A stretch of 64,000 nt of DNA from Chaetorhynchus papuensis (GCA_013396525.1 VWYX01000121.1:94881-158880), one strand, 5' to 3'; counted from the first letter of the stretch, positions 46,857 through 59,120 are shown. Numbers and translations: made by a program. Notes: generated by a model not told the origin, from the sequence alone.

Positions 46857-48404
46857 CACCCACTTTGAATCTATATTTTTGCTGGCAAAGGCAGTATTCT
46901 CAAAATAATGCCCTAAATTTCTAAAATCAATCTCCAGAGAAAAATGAAGTCTAGGACAGGGTTTCTACATGTAGACTGAGAGACTTCCCCTCCGTAGATC
47001 ATCAAAACTGTCTATCTATCGCTCTGATAAGCCTTTATCTACTGGTCAGGACTCCTCTTCTCTTAAACTGTCAAGCCATGTCCATGTGTGGCAGGCCACT
47101 GGGGCCCATATGGTGCCCCTTTAGACCTAATGACTATTTTTCATGTGTTCCTTCAGTTCTAGACTTCAGAAGTGATGAGAGGGCCGTGCTGCAGTCCCCC
47201 AGAGCAGTGTATTTACAGCACAAACCCCAGCCTGTGGCAGTGTGTGGTGTGAGGGTTTGCAGGGGAGGGTGAAGGAGGCTGGGGCTGTGTTTGGGAACTG
47301 GGCAAGTTGTGGCAGTGTCACCCAGCCTGTCTGCTGTCACCTCTCTCCAGAGGGAACTCTCCCCTCATGCTGTACCTGGATGCTGTTTCACGCTAAAAAC
47401 CAGAGTTTAGGAGCATGATAACACAAGTACAGGACCTAGGATTTGTCTGGGGGGTGAGGTCAGTTGACAGCATGGGTGTGCATTGTGTTAGGAGAAGGAG
47501 GTTCTGTGTGTAATATTTTTAGATACATACTTGAAAGGACTGTAGGAACAATCTTGTGTCATGGTCATGACAAAAAATCTGTCTTAATGTTTATGCACCT
47601 GTCTCAACAGCTTAAAGTCCACTTCGGAGAAAAACTCACCACAGCCTCCTCTATTGTTTTTTGTGGGAGTTTGATTTAATTGTGCCAGAGAAAACAATGG
47701 AATAATGAATTGAGATGATCAATGAAATTTCTTAAGCAAATGTTTGTTAATGCTCTGCATTTAAGCCCCAACTGCATTTAAACCCCAACCCTGCATTTAA
47801 ACATAACACAAATTTATTCAAACATTTATTTGCCCTAAAAATAACTTTGTTATGGCAGGTTTCTTCCCAAGCAGCTATCTGAATTATAAGAGAATTAATC
47901 TTTTCTCACAGTTTGCAGAAGAATAATGTTGGGGTGTTTTTCATTTTTTATAGTATTTTCTCTCCTGCCCAGCTATGGCAGGGACAGAGTATCCTGATAG
48001 AACAGGTTGCTTATTCCTCGCCTTGAACATATTTACCAAGAAAATATTAGCTTTAACAGGCAATTTTCAAGTGTCTTGTAACAAGTCCCTCCATTCTTTG
48101 ACCTTGGTGACTATTTCCCTTGATCATGTTCATTCTGTTCTGAGAAAAAGCAAAGTGAAACAAAAAGGGGAAAAAACCCCAAACCACTTCCATAGAACGA
48201 AAGCCAGGTTCCAAATGTATATGCACTGAAATTTGATAAAGTTCTTGGAATATAAAAAGTGCAGGTTTTCTGTAGGTTGTCCCATTACAAACAGCAGTAC
48301 CACAACATGCATACTCAGAGATTAAAAAAAGAAAATAATATTTTCTGTGTTTTCCCACCGTGAAACGACATGTTTCACTACACTGAAAAAGAGCATCTGA
48401 GTGT
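46857..48404. other. Unannotated; short diverged tandem repeat at 47755-47807
   Basis: Three near-copies of ctgcatttaaaccccaa start at 47755, 47772 and 47791. No gene is recognised. Confidence 0.45.
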
Positions 48405-49040
48405 CAGTGATCTGGGTCAGTTTTCATTAACAGCCTAAATGATAGCATAGCAACTGCATTCAATACATTTGCAAATAAGCAAAAACTTGAGAGGGGATGC
48501 CGGCATGCTGGTCCAGGAATAGAATTCAAATGTTCCTGGCAAATAGGAGATAAACTGAAAAGGCTGAGTATACAAGTAGCAATACAGCACACATCGTGTC
48601 CAGTTCTTCTCTTCTGCTCTGCATTAGCAAGGCCTTGTATGAAATGCTGTGTCCAGTTTGGGGTGTCACATTTTAGGAAGAGTAATTGGAGGGGAAACAG
48701 TGAAAATGGTCAGAGCTCAAGAAAACAGAGCATCTCAAGCCTGCTTGCAGTAGCAGAGTGAATACTGAGGTGTAACATGGCAGGTTTTTAAAGTACATCA
48801 AAGGCTGCAGCAGGGATGGACTAAACTGTTCTTGTCTAAGCTGAATGGGAGAGAAAACACAGACTTACACTGCATCAAATACAAATTCAGGTCAGACACA
48901 GAAAAAGACCTGCCAACTCTGGGAGACTTCATTATTACTGGAGGTATGAAAAACATGTTAGACTGACATCCGTTAAAAAGGAATTGGGCTGCTTGAGGAT
49001 GCATAGGGGACAGGGGTATAACTGGGATTTCAGCAGTCTG
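48405..49040 (+). mobile_element. Ancient CR1 LINE fragment
   Basis: The forward order of CR1 ORF2 landmarks is kept despite heavy decay. These are ttttcattaacagcctaaat then gatagcatagc (48421-48450), acatttgcaaataagc with ttgagaggggatgc (48466-48500), gctgtgtccagtttggggtg (48644) and gcagcagggatgga (48808). Further on come aaattcaggtcagacacag (48883) and tattactggaggtatgaaaa (48933). Frames are broken throughout. It is of similar age to 38545-39245. Confidence 0.7.
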
Positions 49041-49369
49041 CGGTTTTACAACTGTATAAATAGTACATAAAGATAAGGACGTCAACACCAGAGTGGAAGG
49101 TAGATCCAATCATTTTGTCATCTACCTGCAAGGAAAAAGGTGCTTTCTTTCTTCCTCCTGCCCCCCAAAAGGCCTTGGTGACTGAAGTATTTGAAAGATC
49201 TCTCCGAACTTGCAAATGCAGAATTTGCTTTCATGCTGCTTTCATAGACACTATGTGATGGTGCAAATGTATTTCTGAGTTTCCATCTAAAACCATACAG
49301 GATAAAAATAAAATTACATTATATCTGGATCCATGAAAGCTGTGGGTGGGTGGGAGGGCTGCTGCCAAA

Positions 49370-49710
49370 GCTGTGATTTTAAGCTTCCTGAATTGGGGAG
49401 AAATTGCTGCTCCTCAGTGAGATTGATTCCATGACTGCTCAGCTTGATAAGCTCAGCAGAAGATCGGCAGCAAAAAAAAATCCTAAAACCTGTGGGGATT
49501 TTTTGTTTGAATAAAAGCCCCTGTTAGGAAACTGTAGTGCTGCTTGTTATTAGCTTTTGCTGTTCGACACAAATGCTACCCATCAGCTGATAGCATTAGT
49601 GATTTTTTATTGTTTCAGCCTCTAGTTAACAAATAAGATAAATTTCTGCTGAAAATACCATTCTACTTGGCAATGGATTCTTTTTTAAACTTGCTTTGTG
49701 TCTTCTAGTG
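49370..49710. promoter_or_regulatory. Candidate conserved noncoding block
   Basis: Unique motif-dense sequence: gctcagcttgataagctcag near 49438 (with the small palindrome agcttgataagct), gcagaagatcggcagc near 49456, cccatcagctgatagcatta near 49578 (E-box CAGCTG) and cctctagttaacaaataag near 49619. It has no meaningful frame and no repeats. Conservation is untested. Confidence 0.3.
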
Positions 49711-50269
49711 AGACACATAAATAGAATTCAGCAATATCTGCATGGCTCGGGTAGAAAAAAGGGTTGTGTACATCTCCTTCGTAGTTTGAGAATTCAAGGA
49801 CACAGAGGAGCTTTTGGCATTTACATCTTGGCTTTAAAGGGAACTGGGAAAGCTACACCAGGCTTTGCTGTGTTTTTCCTGTAGATCTCCATTCCCGTTG
49901 CCATCTCTCCTCCCTCTTTTTAGACAGGCTTTGAAACTCCTTACGGACCTGATAGAGCATTGCTCTAGGAGTTTCCTCATAACCAAATCCTGTCACATGA
50001 GGATACTGCTAAGAGAAGAAAAAGCACTAACAAGTTCTAGCAATGCCAAATTACATTCAGTTCTTGTATTTTCACTTGGCATGGTAACACTTCCAAAGAG
50101 CGATTGCTTCACAATCAGAACTTCTGCAGCCTGTTCATTTCTTTTCTCTTACTTAGCTGTTCAGAGACCATCAGACACCAAGCAAGCCAATAAATGTCCA
50201 TCTGAGGAATTATGTAGCTTAAACATCAAGTGAGACAAACTACTTTTTTCCTGCAAATACAATTTAAAG
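49711..50269. other. Unannotated sequence
   Basis: A 122-codon plus frame (49865-50233), Ser/Leu/Cys rich, shows no domain. No mobile element is seen. Confidence 0.4.
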
Positions 50270-50690
50270 GGAAAAACCTGATGGTATCACTAGAAATAAT
50301 TCATTTGCATAGCAACTCTTTTCTCTTTAATAAACTTCAGGTATTAATTAAATTAAAAGTCCTAATTTTTAAGAGAATTATTCTCCTGAAATAGTCCATC
50401 TGTCATGACAGACATGGGACACAATTCTCTTAAACAAAACTCAGTACTTGCACCATGATTTATGTGACATTTTCAGCAAACTACTCAAGAATATGCTAGC
50501 TGTTCCCAGGCTGCTTGGACTTAAATTTACAGTAAAAGCTGTATTTATAAATAAGGACCTTGTGCCTGCATCACTGGAAATAGAAGAAAATCTGTTTTTA
50601 GACTCATCACTGGAAGAAACACAGCTATGCATAGGGATTTCAATGGCTCTTCCATTAAGGATGACTGGCAACATCATTTAAAATGCTTTT
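50270..50690. promoter_or_regulatory. Candidate conserved block with opposed open frames
   Basis: Contains an exact octamer ATTTGCAT at 50303-50310 and a homeobox-like gtattaattaaattaaaag near 50341. From 50441 to 50681 both strands are open over almost the same bases (77 codons plus, 78 codons minus). Strong constraint on one strand can leave the other open by chance, so a small coding exon or a conserved noncoding element are both possible. No domain is recognised in either frame. Confidence 0.3.
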
Positions 50691-51059
50691 AATAAAGATA
50701 TTGGGGGTTTATAGCCCTTCCCTCTCATAAGCATTTGAAGAAAATAAATTCCTTTACACAGCACAGCAGATGTGCAAGAAGATGATTGATGCTTAATATC
50801 CGTGCTGATACCCATGTTGCCCACAGGGAAGTCCTGAGTAAGAGGGATTTCTGTATCAGAGCACTGAGGGAGGAGGAAACCTGATTTGCTAAGAAATTTG
50901 TTTTGGTGGCATACTCGTTAAAAAGGTCAAAACCAGCTGGCTCTGGTTAATGTGTCCTGCAGTGAATTGCAGAAATCTTCAGGCTCCATCCTTTGTTTTG
51001 GGGTCTGTGTGCAGTGTGGAAGTAAATAATTGACATTAAGTTTATATTGTTTGGTGTCT
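50691..51059. other. Unannotated sequence
   Basis: No gene or repeat is recognised. Confidence 0.4.
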
Positions 51060-51345
51060 CAGATTAATTGCTGTCCTTGACAGGACAACGACTTTCAATC
51101 ACTTTCATCCCAATAAACTCCAGGTGTTCAGCAAAGGGGGCCATGCTGCTGAGTCACAAAGACTAAAACTCCTCTCTGCCGTCTTTAGATATCCACAGAA
51201 TAAATGTCTGTGTGCACTCATCTCCCTGGCTGCCTTTATATCAATTGGAAGAGAATTTGACCATATTTTTGGCATCTGCTTTAAGATGGCATGAATCACA
51301 CCTTCAAAATGCCGCTTTCTCCTTTCTGATTACACAAGCAGCCAG
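51060..51345. promoter_or_regulatory. Candidate conserved noncoding block
   Basis: Unique sequence with tcagattaattgctgtcc near 51059, atgctgctgagtcacaaag near 51142 (an AP-1/MAF-like TGAGTCA), ttatatcaattggaagag near 51235 and cagccagtcgtggctagc near 51341. No repeat or convincing coding frame is present. Confidence 0.25.
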
Positions 51346-52654
51346 TCGTGGCTAGCTTAGGGACAGACATTTAACTATCGATTAGGTTAGGACAGATGAA
51401 TCCCAAACAAAAGTGCAAATATACATGGTATGCCTGGACACACATCCCTTATGTTGTGGTCCTCTGCTGATGCCAAATGACATCTGTCTGGGCAGTGCCA
51501 TGGGGCACTCCTGGGTGCATGTCTGCCTTTCCCCAGGAAACTGGACAAGAAGGAGGGAGGGAGAGAGGGAGGGAGGAGAGGGGCTGGCTGCCGCCAAGCT
51601 TTCATCCCAGTATGGTGCGGCAAAGTGGTTGCAGAAGCCATCAAGACCAGGAACTGACACATATTCTGGGGTCCCACAGCGTAGAAATAGCCCATGTGCC
51701 TGCTATGAAACAGCTGCAGTTCAATTCACAAGACACCCCTTGGGCACTAGATTAGGACCTGTCAGCTGGTGGCCTCACTCCTTCCTTACTTGATGTTTGT
51801 CATAGAAAAAAGAAGTGAAAGGCACCAAGGCTGAAAATAAGAGCATCAGCTTTCTTCTGTTTTAATTTTCAGATTAAAAGGAAGCAAGGGAGGCAGTGTT
51901 AAAGCAAAACCTCTGCCTAAAGGCCCAAGTGTCTTCTCTGGCTGCAGAGCTTCACTGCTTTGACAACAGCAGCCTGGCACTGCACAAGGCATTGCTCCAG
52001 CTGAGGATGGTTGGTGGGAGCAGCAGTAGTGAGGCAGGTCACCCTTCCTCATTGTTCTTTGACTTTGCTTTCATGGTCATTTCAAAGAGAGGTTAATAAA
52101 GAATGTTTTTCTTTGAGCAAGGCTTGCTTTCTGTGATCATTTTCTGATAATATCATTTGTTTTCAGCTTGGCAGTAGGTTTGTGGAATGAGATCCCCCTG
52201 GACCTCCATGACTTTGTATTTTACCTGGCAGCAAACATCTCAGTTCTTTCTCTTGTCACTTGATCTGGGATAAAAGAAACCTATGCCTTTCTTAAGAAGG
52301 AAAAAAAAAAAATTTAAAAAATCCCTGAGGGAAAGAATGGTTATAGGGAACATGGGATGTACACTGTACTGGGTGGCCATTTTCTGGCAAAGCCCTGAAC
52401 TCAAACCATTTATCAAGGAAACTAAATGTTTCACTATGTGCAGTGTGCCTGTTTCTGCAGCAAGCAGCAGAAACGACCCCGTGTGCCAGGCAAGGGGTGA
52501 GATAGCATTACACTTCTTCAAGCTTTAAAAAGAAACCTTTGTGCCAGCTTTGGTGCAATATGTGGTTTGCTTGTAGAAAATCCAGTCTTCTATAATTTAT
52601 AGTAGGTGTAATGAAATATGTGTAATTTGATGGAAAGTCCTTGATAAGATACCA
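51346..52654. other. Unannotated; purine-rich tract at 51551-51584
   Basis: The tract aggagggagggagagaggga continues as an uninterrupted purine run to about 51584. Frames of 92-126 codons overlap it on both strands at 51382-51793 without a recognised domain. A 12-A run lies at 52301-52312. Confidence 0.45.
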
Positions 52655-52975
52655 GCGGTGGCAGCATGGGGTTATTTCCTAAATGGCATTTGAGAGAGCC
52701 AACATGATTAAATCAGGGCTCATTTTAAGTTGACTTGTAATTGCCTGCACAGGAAAGGTAAAAAGTGAGTTCCTCTGTAAATATGAGATTTTGTTCTCCA
52801 CATCCAGATGGAATATAATATTGCTGCACTGGCTTGTAGGCTTGTGGGGTTTAAATGGTGCCTGCAATCTGGTGCCATGCTGATTTACTAATCCTTGATC
52901 TTAGTTGAACATGATCACAGTCCCTGCTTCTGTTCATAAGGGATAGGCTTACTGTTAATTGACAGGCTTTGGCGT
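52655..52975. promoter_or_regulatory. Candidate conserved noncoding block
   Basis: Complex repeat-free sequence: ggcatttgagagagccaaca near 52685, gacttgtaattgcctgcac near 52732, gaatataatattgctgcac near 52811 and ttactgttaattgacagg near 52949 (a GTTAATTGAC homeobox/HNF1-like core). No sustained frame is present. Its texture is similar to the block at 20520-20885. Confidence 0.33.
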
Positions 52976-53999
52976 CCTACCAAAAGAGCTGCTATGTAGA
53001 GAAGGAACTAAAACTGAGCAGAGGGTGTATCGGACAAGCCAATTTGGTGGGGAAGAAATCTATTTAGTAGATCTTTATGCCAAAAATTATTTTCTATTTT
53101 ATTGTGTCATTAAAACTACCCTATGTGATTTGCATTTGAACATGAAACTAAAAAAAAACCAGAATAGTCTGAAATGTGTTTGCAGGGTGATTAAGTAACT
53201 AAGACGCGGTGTTTGGAATCTTCCCAGATACTCTGCTTTCTGTTTATTTAATTATTGTGTGAACTTCCATGTTTGTGTCTGCTCACAAAACTTGGGTGCA
53301 ATGGTACATGCCAAGCATACCCAATCTCATATTTGTGATATTGCCCGCAGATTTCAAAGATATTGTATCCCAGGGTTGGGGACTGCATGACATTTTATCC
53401 AGCATTTTTGAAATTTGATGGAAAAATATTAACAAGTGGTAATTTTTTTCCCAGTAACTCCCCAGAAGTTTCAGACTATCTTCTTTTTATTCAGAACTGT
53501 TTGCCCCAAGTTTTGATCTCTTCCTCTAGCTTTCTGAACCTGGCAAAACCTGAGAGAAAAATAATTTTGGGGGGAAGGCTGAAATTCTTTCAGGTCCATC
53601 TTCTACACTTTTGGACTGCTGGCCTCGCAGGATTCAGGCATGCTAAATTGAAGGACAATATTTAGATGTCAGTGGTACTCTGGGAGTATACAACTTTCCA
53701 CCAAATAGTTTTATAGCCTGTAGCCTGTTATAGCCTTCAGTGGATGAACTTGCCAATGTAGATGTGTTTATTTGTGAGTAACTTTAAACCTATCTTGTGT
53801 TCTGGTTCTGTCACCCATGCTAACTTTGAGCCCACTTACCTACAGCCTAATTTAAGTGCTTTGAAATCCCTGGAATGTAGTTTTTACCCGGGGAGCTAAA
53901 CTTTGGTGGATTTCCTGCCTAGTTTCAATATTTCATTTAACCAATGGAAAAAAACCCCACTCTTTGTGTTTTGGGGATCAGTTGTAGCAGTTCTTTTAC
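52976..53999. other. Unannotated sequence
   Basis: A 100-codon plus frame (53363-53665) is not recognised. The right end adjoins the decayed gene relic. Confidence 0.4.
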
Positions 54000-55200
54000 C
54001 GCTCTGTGCAAGTGAGGAGCAAAGTAGGAGCCTTCCTTACTGTTAGGTAATTCTTTTTGATGAAGGGCAGTGCAATGGCATCTCGAAGGGTCTCACACCA
54101 GTGACTTGGCGTCAACTCTGAGCCTTCCCAGCTCTTGATTTTTTTGGATGTTCAGGTGGTGCATTTTCCTTGCTGGCGTAGAGAATATGCCTTCAAGGTG
54201 GCCAAATCATTGTTCCCTATGTTCTCACATAGGGTATTTGGAGGTGAACGCTGTGATGTCAACAGTCACCTCATGAGTGTTTAACCCACCCTGAAGTCTG
54301 TCAATAACAGGCAGACATGTCCATATCAACACGAGGTTTTTGTTCTCAAGATACATCAGTTCAGTAGAAAAACAAGCCTTCCTCCAAGCCATTCCATGGC
54401 CTCTGGGATGGTCCTAGGCCTCCAAAACCACATCAGAGCTATTGCCATAAACCTGCAGGTCTGTGTAAACCTTTCTCTTAGTGGCAAAGTCAGTTTATAC
54501 TTTTAAGTGTGGCACATGGAAAAAGTGTTCATGTTCACTCTCATCTACTTTCCTGAGCTCTGTCAAGTTCTTCCGAACTCTGAAGTCAAAAACTCTCTAC
54601 CTCAGGCTTAGTTAGCAGAGCCACAGCAATCTTTCCCTCATCATCTGACCAGCTGGGAGATGTCAATATTTTGGTTCCTGTGGGGTCACTGTGTACAACC
54701 TTCCTACTGGCCTGGCTGGTTTTAGCAAAATCTCTTTCTCATCCCTGCATATTTCTCATCCCTGCCAGCCATATTGTTATGGAAAGAATGGCTCTCTTCA
54801 TCCACCTCCTGTGAAGGGTTTTTATAAACCTGCTCTCTTATATGTGGGGCCTTGGTCTATGGAACCTGAATTGGGCATGAATCAGATTTAGAGAAATCCT
54901 TCTTCAGCCTACCTGTGATGGTGTCTGTGACTTTGCCTCAATAATTCTGCAGAATATCCTCTTCTCTGGCACCCCAATTGTCTGGATTATGCTGAGATAT
55001 GGCCTAGCTCTTTCCAGTCTGTGAGTCCTTGGTTTTGTCCACGAAGATGAGAGAAATGGAATGAGGAACTGAGCTGGGGGATGCTGTAAGCCAGATCCTC
55101 CCCTGTTCTGGCTTTGGACACAGCTGGGGTGCACAGATAAATGTGGGAGCTGGGAGACATTCCTGGGTTCAACATGCGAAAAATGAGCTGGAGCATTTCC
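54000..55200 (-). pseudogene. Decayed protein-coding relic, identity unknown
   Basis: Translating the minus strand by hand gives consecutive protein-like segments joined by frameshifts. Segment 1 (55196-54987) is open and includes KARTGEDLAYSIPQL and LTDWKELGHISA. Segment 2 (about 55000-54750) includes NPDNWGAREEDILQNY and GKVTDTITGRLKKDFSK. Segment 3 (about 54690-54582) includes SPSWSDDEGKIAVALL. Segment 4 (54597-54230) includes VFDFRVRKNLTELRKVDE, DLQVYGNSSDVVLEA and HEVTVDITAFTSKYP. Segment 5 (54229-54000) includes NNDLATLKAYSLRQQGKC and WCETLRDAIALPFIKKNY. Codons are mostly purine-first, and charged residues are balanced, unlike chance frames nearby. At least five in-frame stops, several frameshifts and a 17-bp tandem duplication (54735-54765) break it. 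I recognise no family. It could be a processed pseudogene, an unusual transposon gene or an old viral insert. Confidence 0.5.
54735..54765. repeat. 17-bp tandem duplication inside the relic
   Basis: tttctcatccctgc occurs at 54735-54748 and again at 54752-54765, a 17-bp period. As 17 is not a multiple of three, it shifts the reading frame of the surrounding relic. Confidence 0.85.
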
Positions 55201-55351
55201 TTACTCTCTAATTATTCTTAAGCAGGTTAAAAACAACAAAGTCATTGCCAATCTTGACAGATCAATTCACACAATATTTCATAAAGTCATATTGAGGTAG
55301 TGCTGCAACTTCAAGGTGAAAAACCATAATATTTGTGTATCAGACAATTGT

Positions 55352-55510
55352 CAGTGAATCATTGAGCATCTTGATTTGAAAGGGATCTACAAGGACCATC
55401 GAGTCCAGCTTCTGGCCCTGCACAGGAAAACCCCGGGGATCACACCATATGCCTGAGAGCACTGTCCAAACATCTCTTGAAACTCAAGCAGACTTGGTGG
55501 TTTTCATCAC
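55352..55510 (-). mobile_element. CR1 LINE, 3' fragment
   Basis: The plus strand reads gtgaatcattgagcatcttg, aagggatctacaaggaccat, cgagtccagcttctggccc, catatgcctgagagcactg and ccaaacatctcttgaaactc. This is reverse CR1 of the same type as 9204-9440. The 3' terminal repeat is worn. Confidence 0.82.
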
Positions 55511-58500
55511 TGGCTCCTTTGCATCCTGTGGCTGTGACAATCCAAATATTGAAAGACCTTTGTCTTCTAACCAGAGCAGCATGGGGGCATGTGCTTTATG
55601 GAAACACCAAATGGGCTCTTTCTGGAGTTGTAAGAGAAGCTGAAGCCTCTCACTTTGTCTTAAGGCTACCAAACTGTCTTTTTAACTCTGACCTGATAGT
55701 AACAGTTGAGTCTTTTTAACAGTCTAATAACAATATTGTTGTGATCACTCAGAAAATATCTTGTGAATTAATAGAGGTATGAAATTTAAAGGGATTAGTT
55801 AAATCACATTAAAAAACTTATGTGTACATTCTCATTCAAAATTCAAAAGGTTTTAGTTCTTAGTTTCATTTATTTCCTGCTGTGATGGTTTAAAATTGTT
55901 TTAAATCAGGGCAACTTTAATTCTGAAAAGGAAAGCACAAAGGGAAGCTGAATAGGATTTACCTAAAATGCATTAAAAATTCAGCTTGAATTAACTTCAA
56001 GAAATTCTCGTACTCTTACCTTAAATGAGAAAAAAATATATTTGCTTTACACTTAAAAGTTGAAAAAATGGTTTTTCATGAGAGGAACATAGAAATGGGA
56101 GGTGGAAAACAAGGTCTATTCTCAAAAAGTTATTTTTTACAAACGTCTATAAAATTTAGGAGAGTTTCTAATAAAACAAATTGCCTGGAAAATTCAACTA
56201 TCCCCTAAAGAGCCATTGTGTTCAATTTAGAGTCACCACTCAGCTATTACAGTGTGAAACAGGTTTGCTTTAATTGAAAATCTCAAAGCAGTCTCCTCCA
56301 GGAAGTTGTTTCCCACCTTTCATGAATAAGACTTGACTGTGAGGAGCACCTGCAAACAGCTGACAACTGCCTTATTACAAATATTTTATTAAAAGTACTT
56401 ATTTTATAAATAGCTTTCTGTATTGGCAAGGATTTTGACTAATGCTGGAAAATGTTAGCAACAATTAAGTAGCTCACTAATAATTCAAAGCTGGAGAAAG
56501 TTATCAGAAGGATGCTAAAAAAATATTTCAGGATAGAAATGAGGGCATGTATGTTTAAAGACAGTCCTAGGGGGAAAAAAAAGTATTGTGGTGAGAATGT
56601 AATGTATTTATAGAGCTCCAAAGGGTGTTCTCTGTGAAGGTATTGATAGGCAGTCTGTCCTTTTTTCAAGTCTTATCTTCAGGGTAGCAGAGCTCAAATG
56701 TGCCAAACACTTCTCGTGTTCAACTCTGATTGCATCTGTGCAATTTTCTCTGAGATTTATGTCTGGTGCCAATGAAAGCAGTGGGCATTGTCTCACTATA
56801 TTTAACATATTTGTTAGATTAACCGATTGCTTAAATGTTTTTATTCTTATCACATCTGCAGTGCCAAAACTTCACTGATCAACAAAAGGATGCTGGCTGG
56901 ACAGATAGCAAAGTGACTGCTGTTCCAGGCGAGAAATGCAGGCTCAGAAGTGTGACTACTGCAGCCAGGGGAGAACAGAGCTCATGTGCCTGCTGAAGTT
57001 GTATTCCTGGTATTGTATTATGATTTTCCTAAGGGTTCTTGGGTATGCACCCCCTCACACACATGCTTTGCTTCTTCATTTAGGAGAGACTGTAGAAAAG
57101 CCAAAGGTGCCTGGAGCAGGAAAGTTAAAAGATGCAGCAATGGGGCAAAAATATTCACAGTGTGACTTTTACTGGTGCCCTCTCAGTTATAATATTCTTG
57201 CAGAATATTTAATACCCCTCTATTTGTATGTGCTCTTCTACCCCAGCACACATCTGAGTTAACTGAATGTAGCCTCTGATTGTGGATATAGGAAATCAAT
57301 TGTCGCTGCTGTCTTTGTGTCACAATTTTTAATTGTAGAGGTAAGCAGCTGATTTGCTTGAAGCTGGGCTTCTTTAGCTTTCTGATGTGTCTTGTGGGGT
57401 CTGCGGTTCTCAAGGCACATATCTGGGTCCAAAGAAATGATGCCTGCTGTTCACTGCTGCTCCTCTCTCTGATGCAAGTGGGTGCTCCAGAACATTGCTC
57501 TAATGGTTTTTCAGAAGAGGTGAGTAATTTACTCCTGGACTATGCTTTGTCATAAAAAACCTTCCAGCATTGCAAAGCATGGCTATTTAAATGCCCATCA
57601 GTAGCCTCTGTGTGGGTGGTTGAAGTGACCTTTATTGGTGTATTTGCTGTACTGCACTTGCCAGTGTACTCTGGGACTGGATGAAGTACTTTAATATCTG
57701 CTCAGAGGAGTGGGTTGTAAGTGGTAAATATGGGAGATAGAAACCAGCAATGTACCTTCCGACACACTTTAGTTCATCTAATTTCAGTTTATCGAGTGCC
57801 CTTTATCCCTACCATTTATCACTGGTTCATTTCTTGTAACTGCTGTGGCAGAGAGGGACTTGGGAGGTGATTTAAAAGAGAAATAAATATAAACCTTACA
57901 AATGAGCTCACTTGGAGACTGCCTAGAGGAGAAAGCAGTTACTGTGGTAAGAGGTAAAACTAAGGCTGACATCCCAGACAGCAAGGGGACAAGATCACGG
58001 GGATGAGAGGGGCAAGAGAAATAGAGAAAGACATGAGGTTAAATAGGAAAGATAAAATAAAAGCATTGAGCTTGAGAGAGTGAAAGAGAGGAAACTGTTA
58101 AACAGGTCATGGAACAGAACATCAGACAAGGGGAAGGACATTTGCCATTTTACCTGCAAAACTGCAGTGAATGCCAATTATTCTAACTTCTCGTTTAGCC
58201 GTTTGAGAAAAATTTTTTGCTTGGGTTGCTCTAGAGTTTGCACTACCCTTTTCATGCTCAGGGGGACCAGGGATTTCCATTCTCTCTAGATATTTAAATA
58301 TGCCTTTCTATTCATGTGAGCAAAAGGAGTTTATGGACACTTAACAGGTATCATTGTCACAGTGGCACAGAAGTAGAGGTTATCTGTGCCAACATCAGGC
58401 CTTGTGTGGCTGATGCTGAGCTTCATGGCTGCATCCTTCAGTGCCCTGGCAGTGCTTCTCTCAAAACACTTAAGCAGGGTGGAGTACGAGTGCTTAAAAG

Positions 58501-59120
58501 CCATGGTAATTTCAAATTTACTTCTCATTCAAGTTGAATGTCATTGTTTAGATTGTGTGGATCTCCTTTATGTTCCTGCACAGGATGTACATTCTTAGCC
58601 AGAGCACAACTGATAAGCTTTGAAACCATATATATTTCACAATGCTCCCAAAATCCATGCAAAAGAGACATCTTATAATGCCCAAATATGCTCATTTAAA
58701 AGTTGGTGAAGGGATTGTCCAGAATGTAGAATATCACAACAAGGTTTTGTACAGAGCAAATTTTTTAAATGAGGCTTCTGGTTTTTTGTTGTTGTTTTTG
58801 TTTTAAGTCTTTGAAAATAGGATTTGATGCTGATCTGCTGAAAGGCCTTATCCAGCAGTACTGCTGGCACTAAGTCACAGGGTAAACACAGCCTGGCAGT
58901 GCAAGTCACAATGGACCACAGCTTGAAAATTACTGGCCTAGCAGCCGAGGAGTGGGAGCTCTCTGAGCTCTGCCTTTGAATCTCTTTTCTATTTCTTTCC
59001 TGAATTTCATCATGAACAGTATAAAAACCATAATTTCTGCTTCATTTCTGCCTGTGTAAAGGGACAAGTGCAAGCACAGAAATACATTGCCTTTTTCCCC
59101 CCCATAAAGTCTTCATTCAG
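55511..59120. other. Unannotated AT-rich sequence
   Basis: No gene or element is recognised. A short tgtgatggtttaaaattg near 55882 recalls the start of some avian LTRs, but no LTR body follows. A GTT-rich run sits near 58785. Frames do not exceed 108 codons. Confidence 0.4.

Noticed and set aside
54000..54900. Plus-strand reading of the relic region, also fairly open
   Set aside because: The minus strand gives purine-first codons and balanced charged residues. The plus frames look like the mirror of that pattern.
55882..55915. tgtgatggtttaaaattg resembling an LTR start
   Set aside because: No further LTR blocks, polyA signal or matching end could be found.
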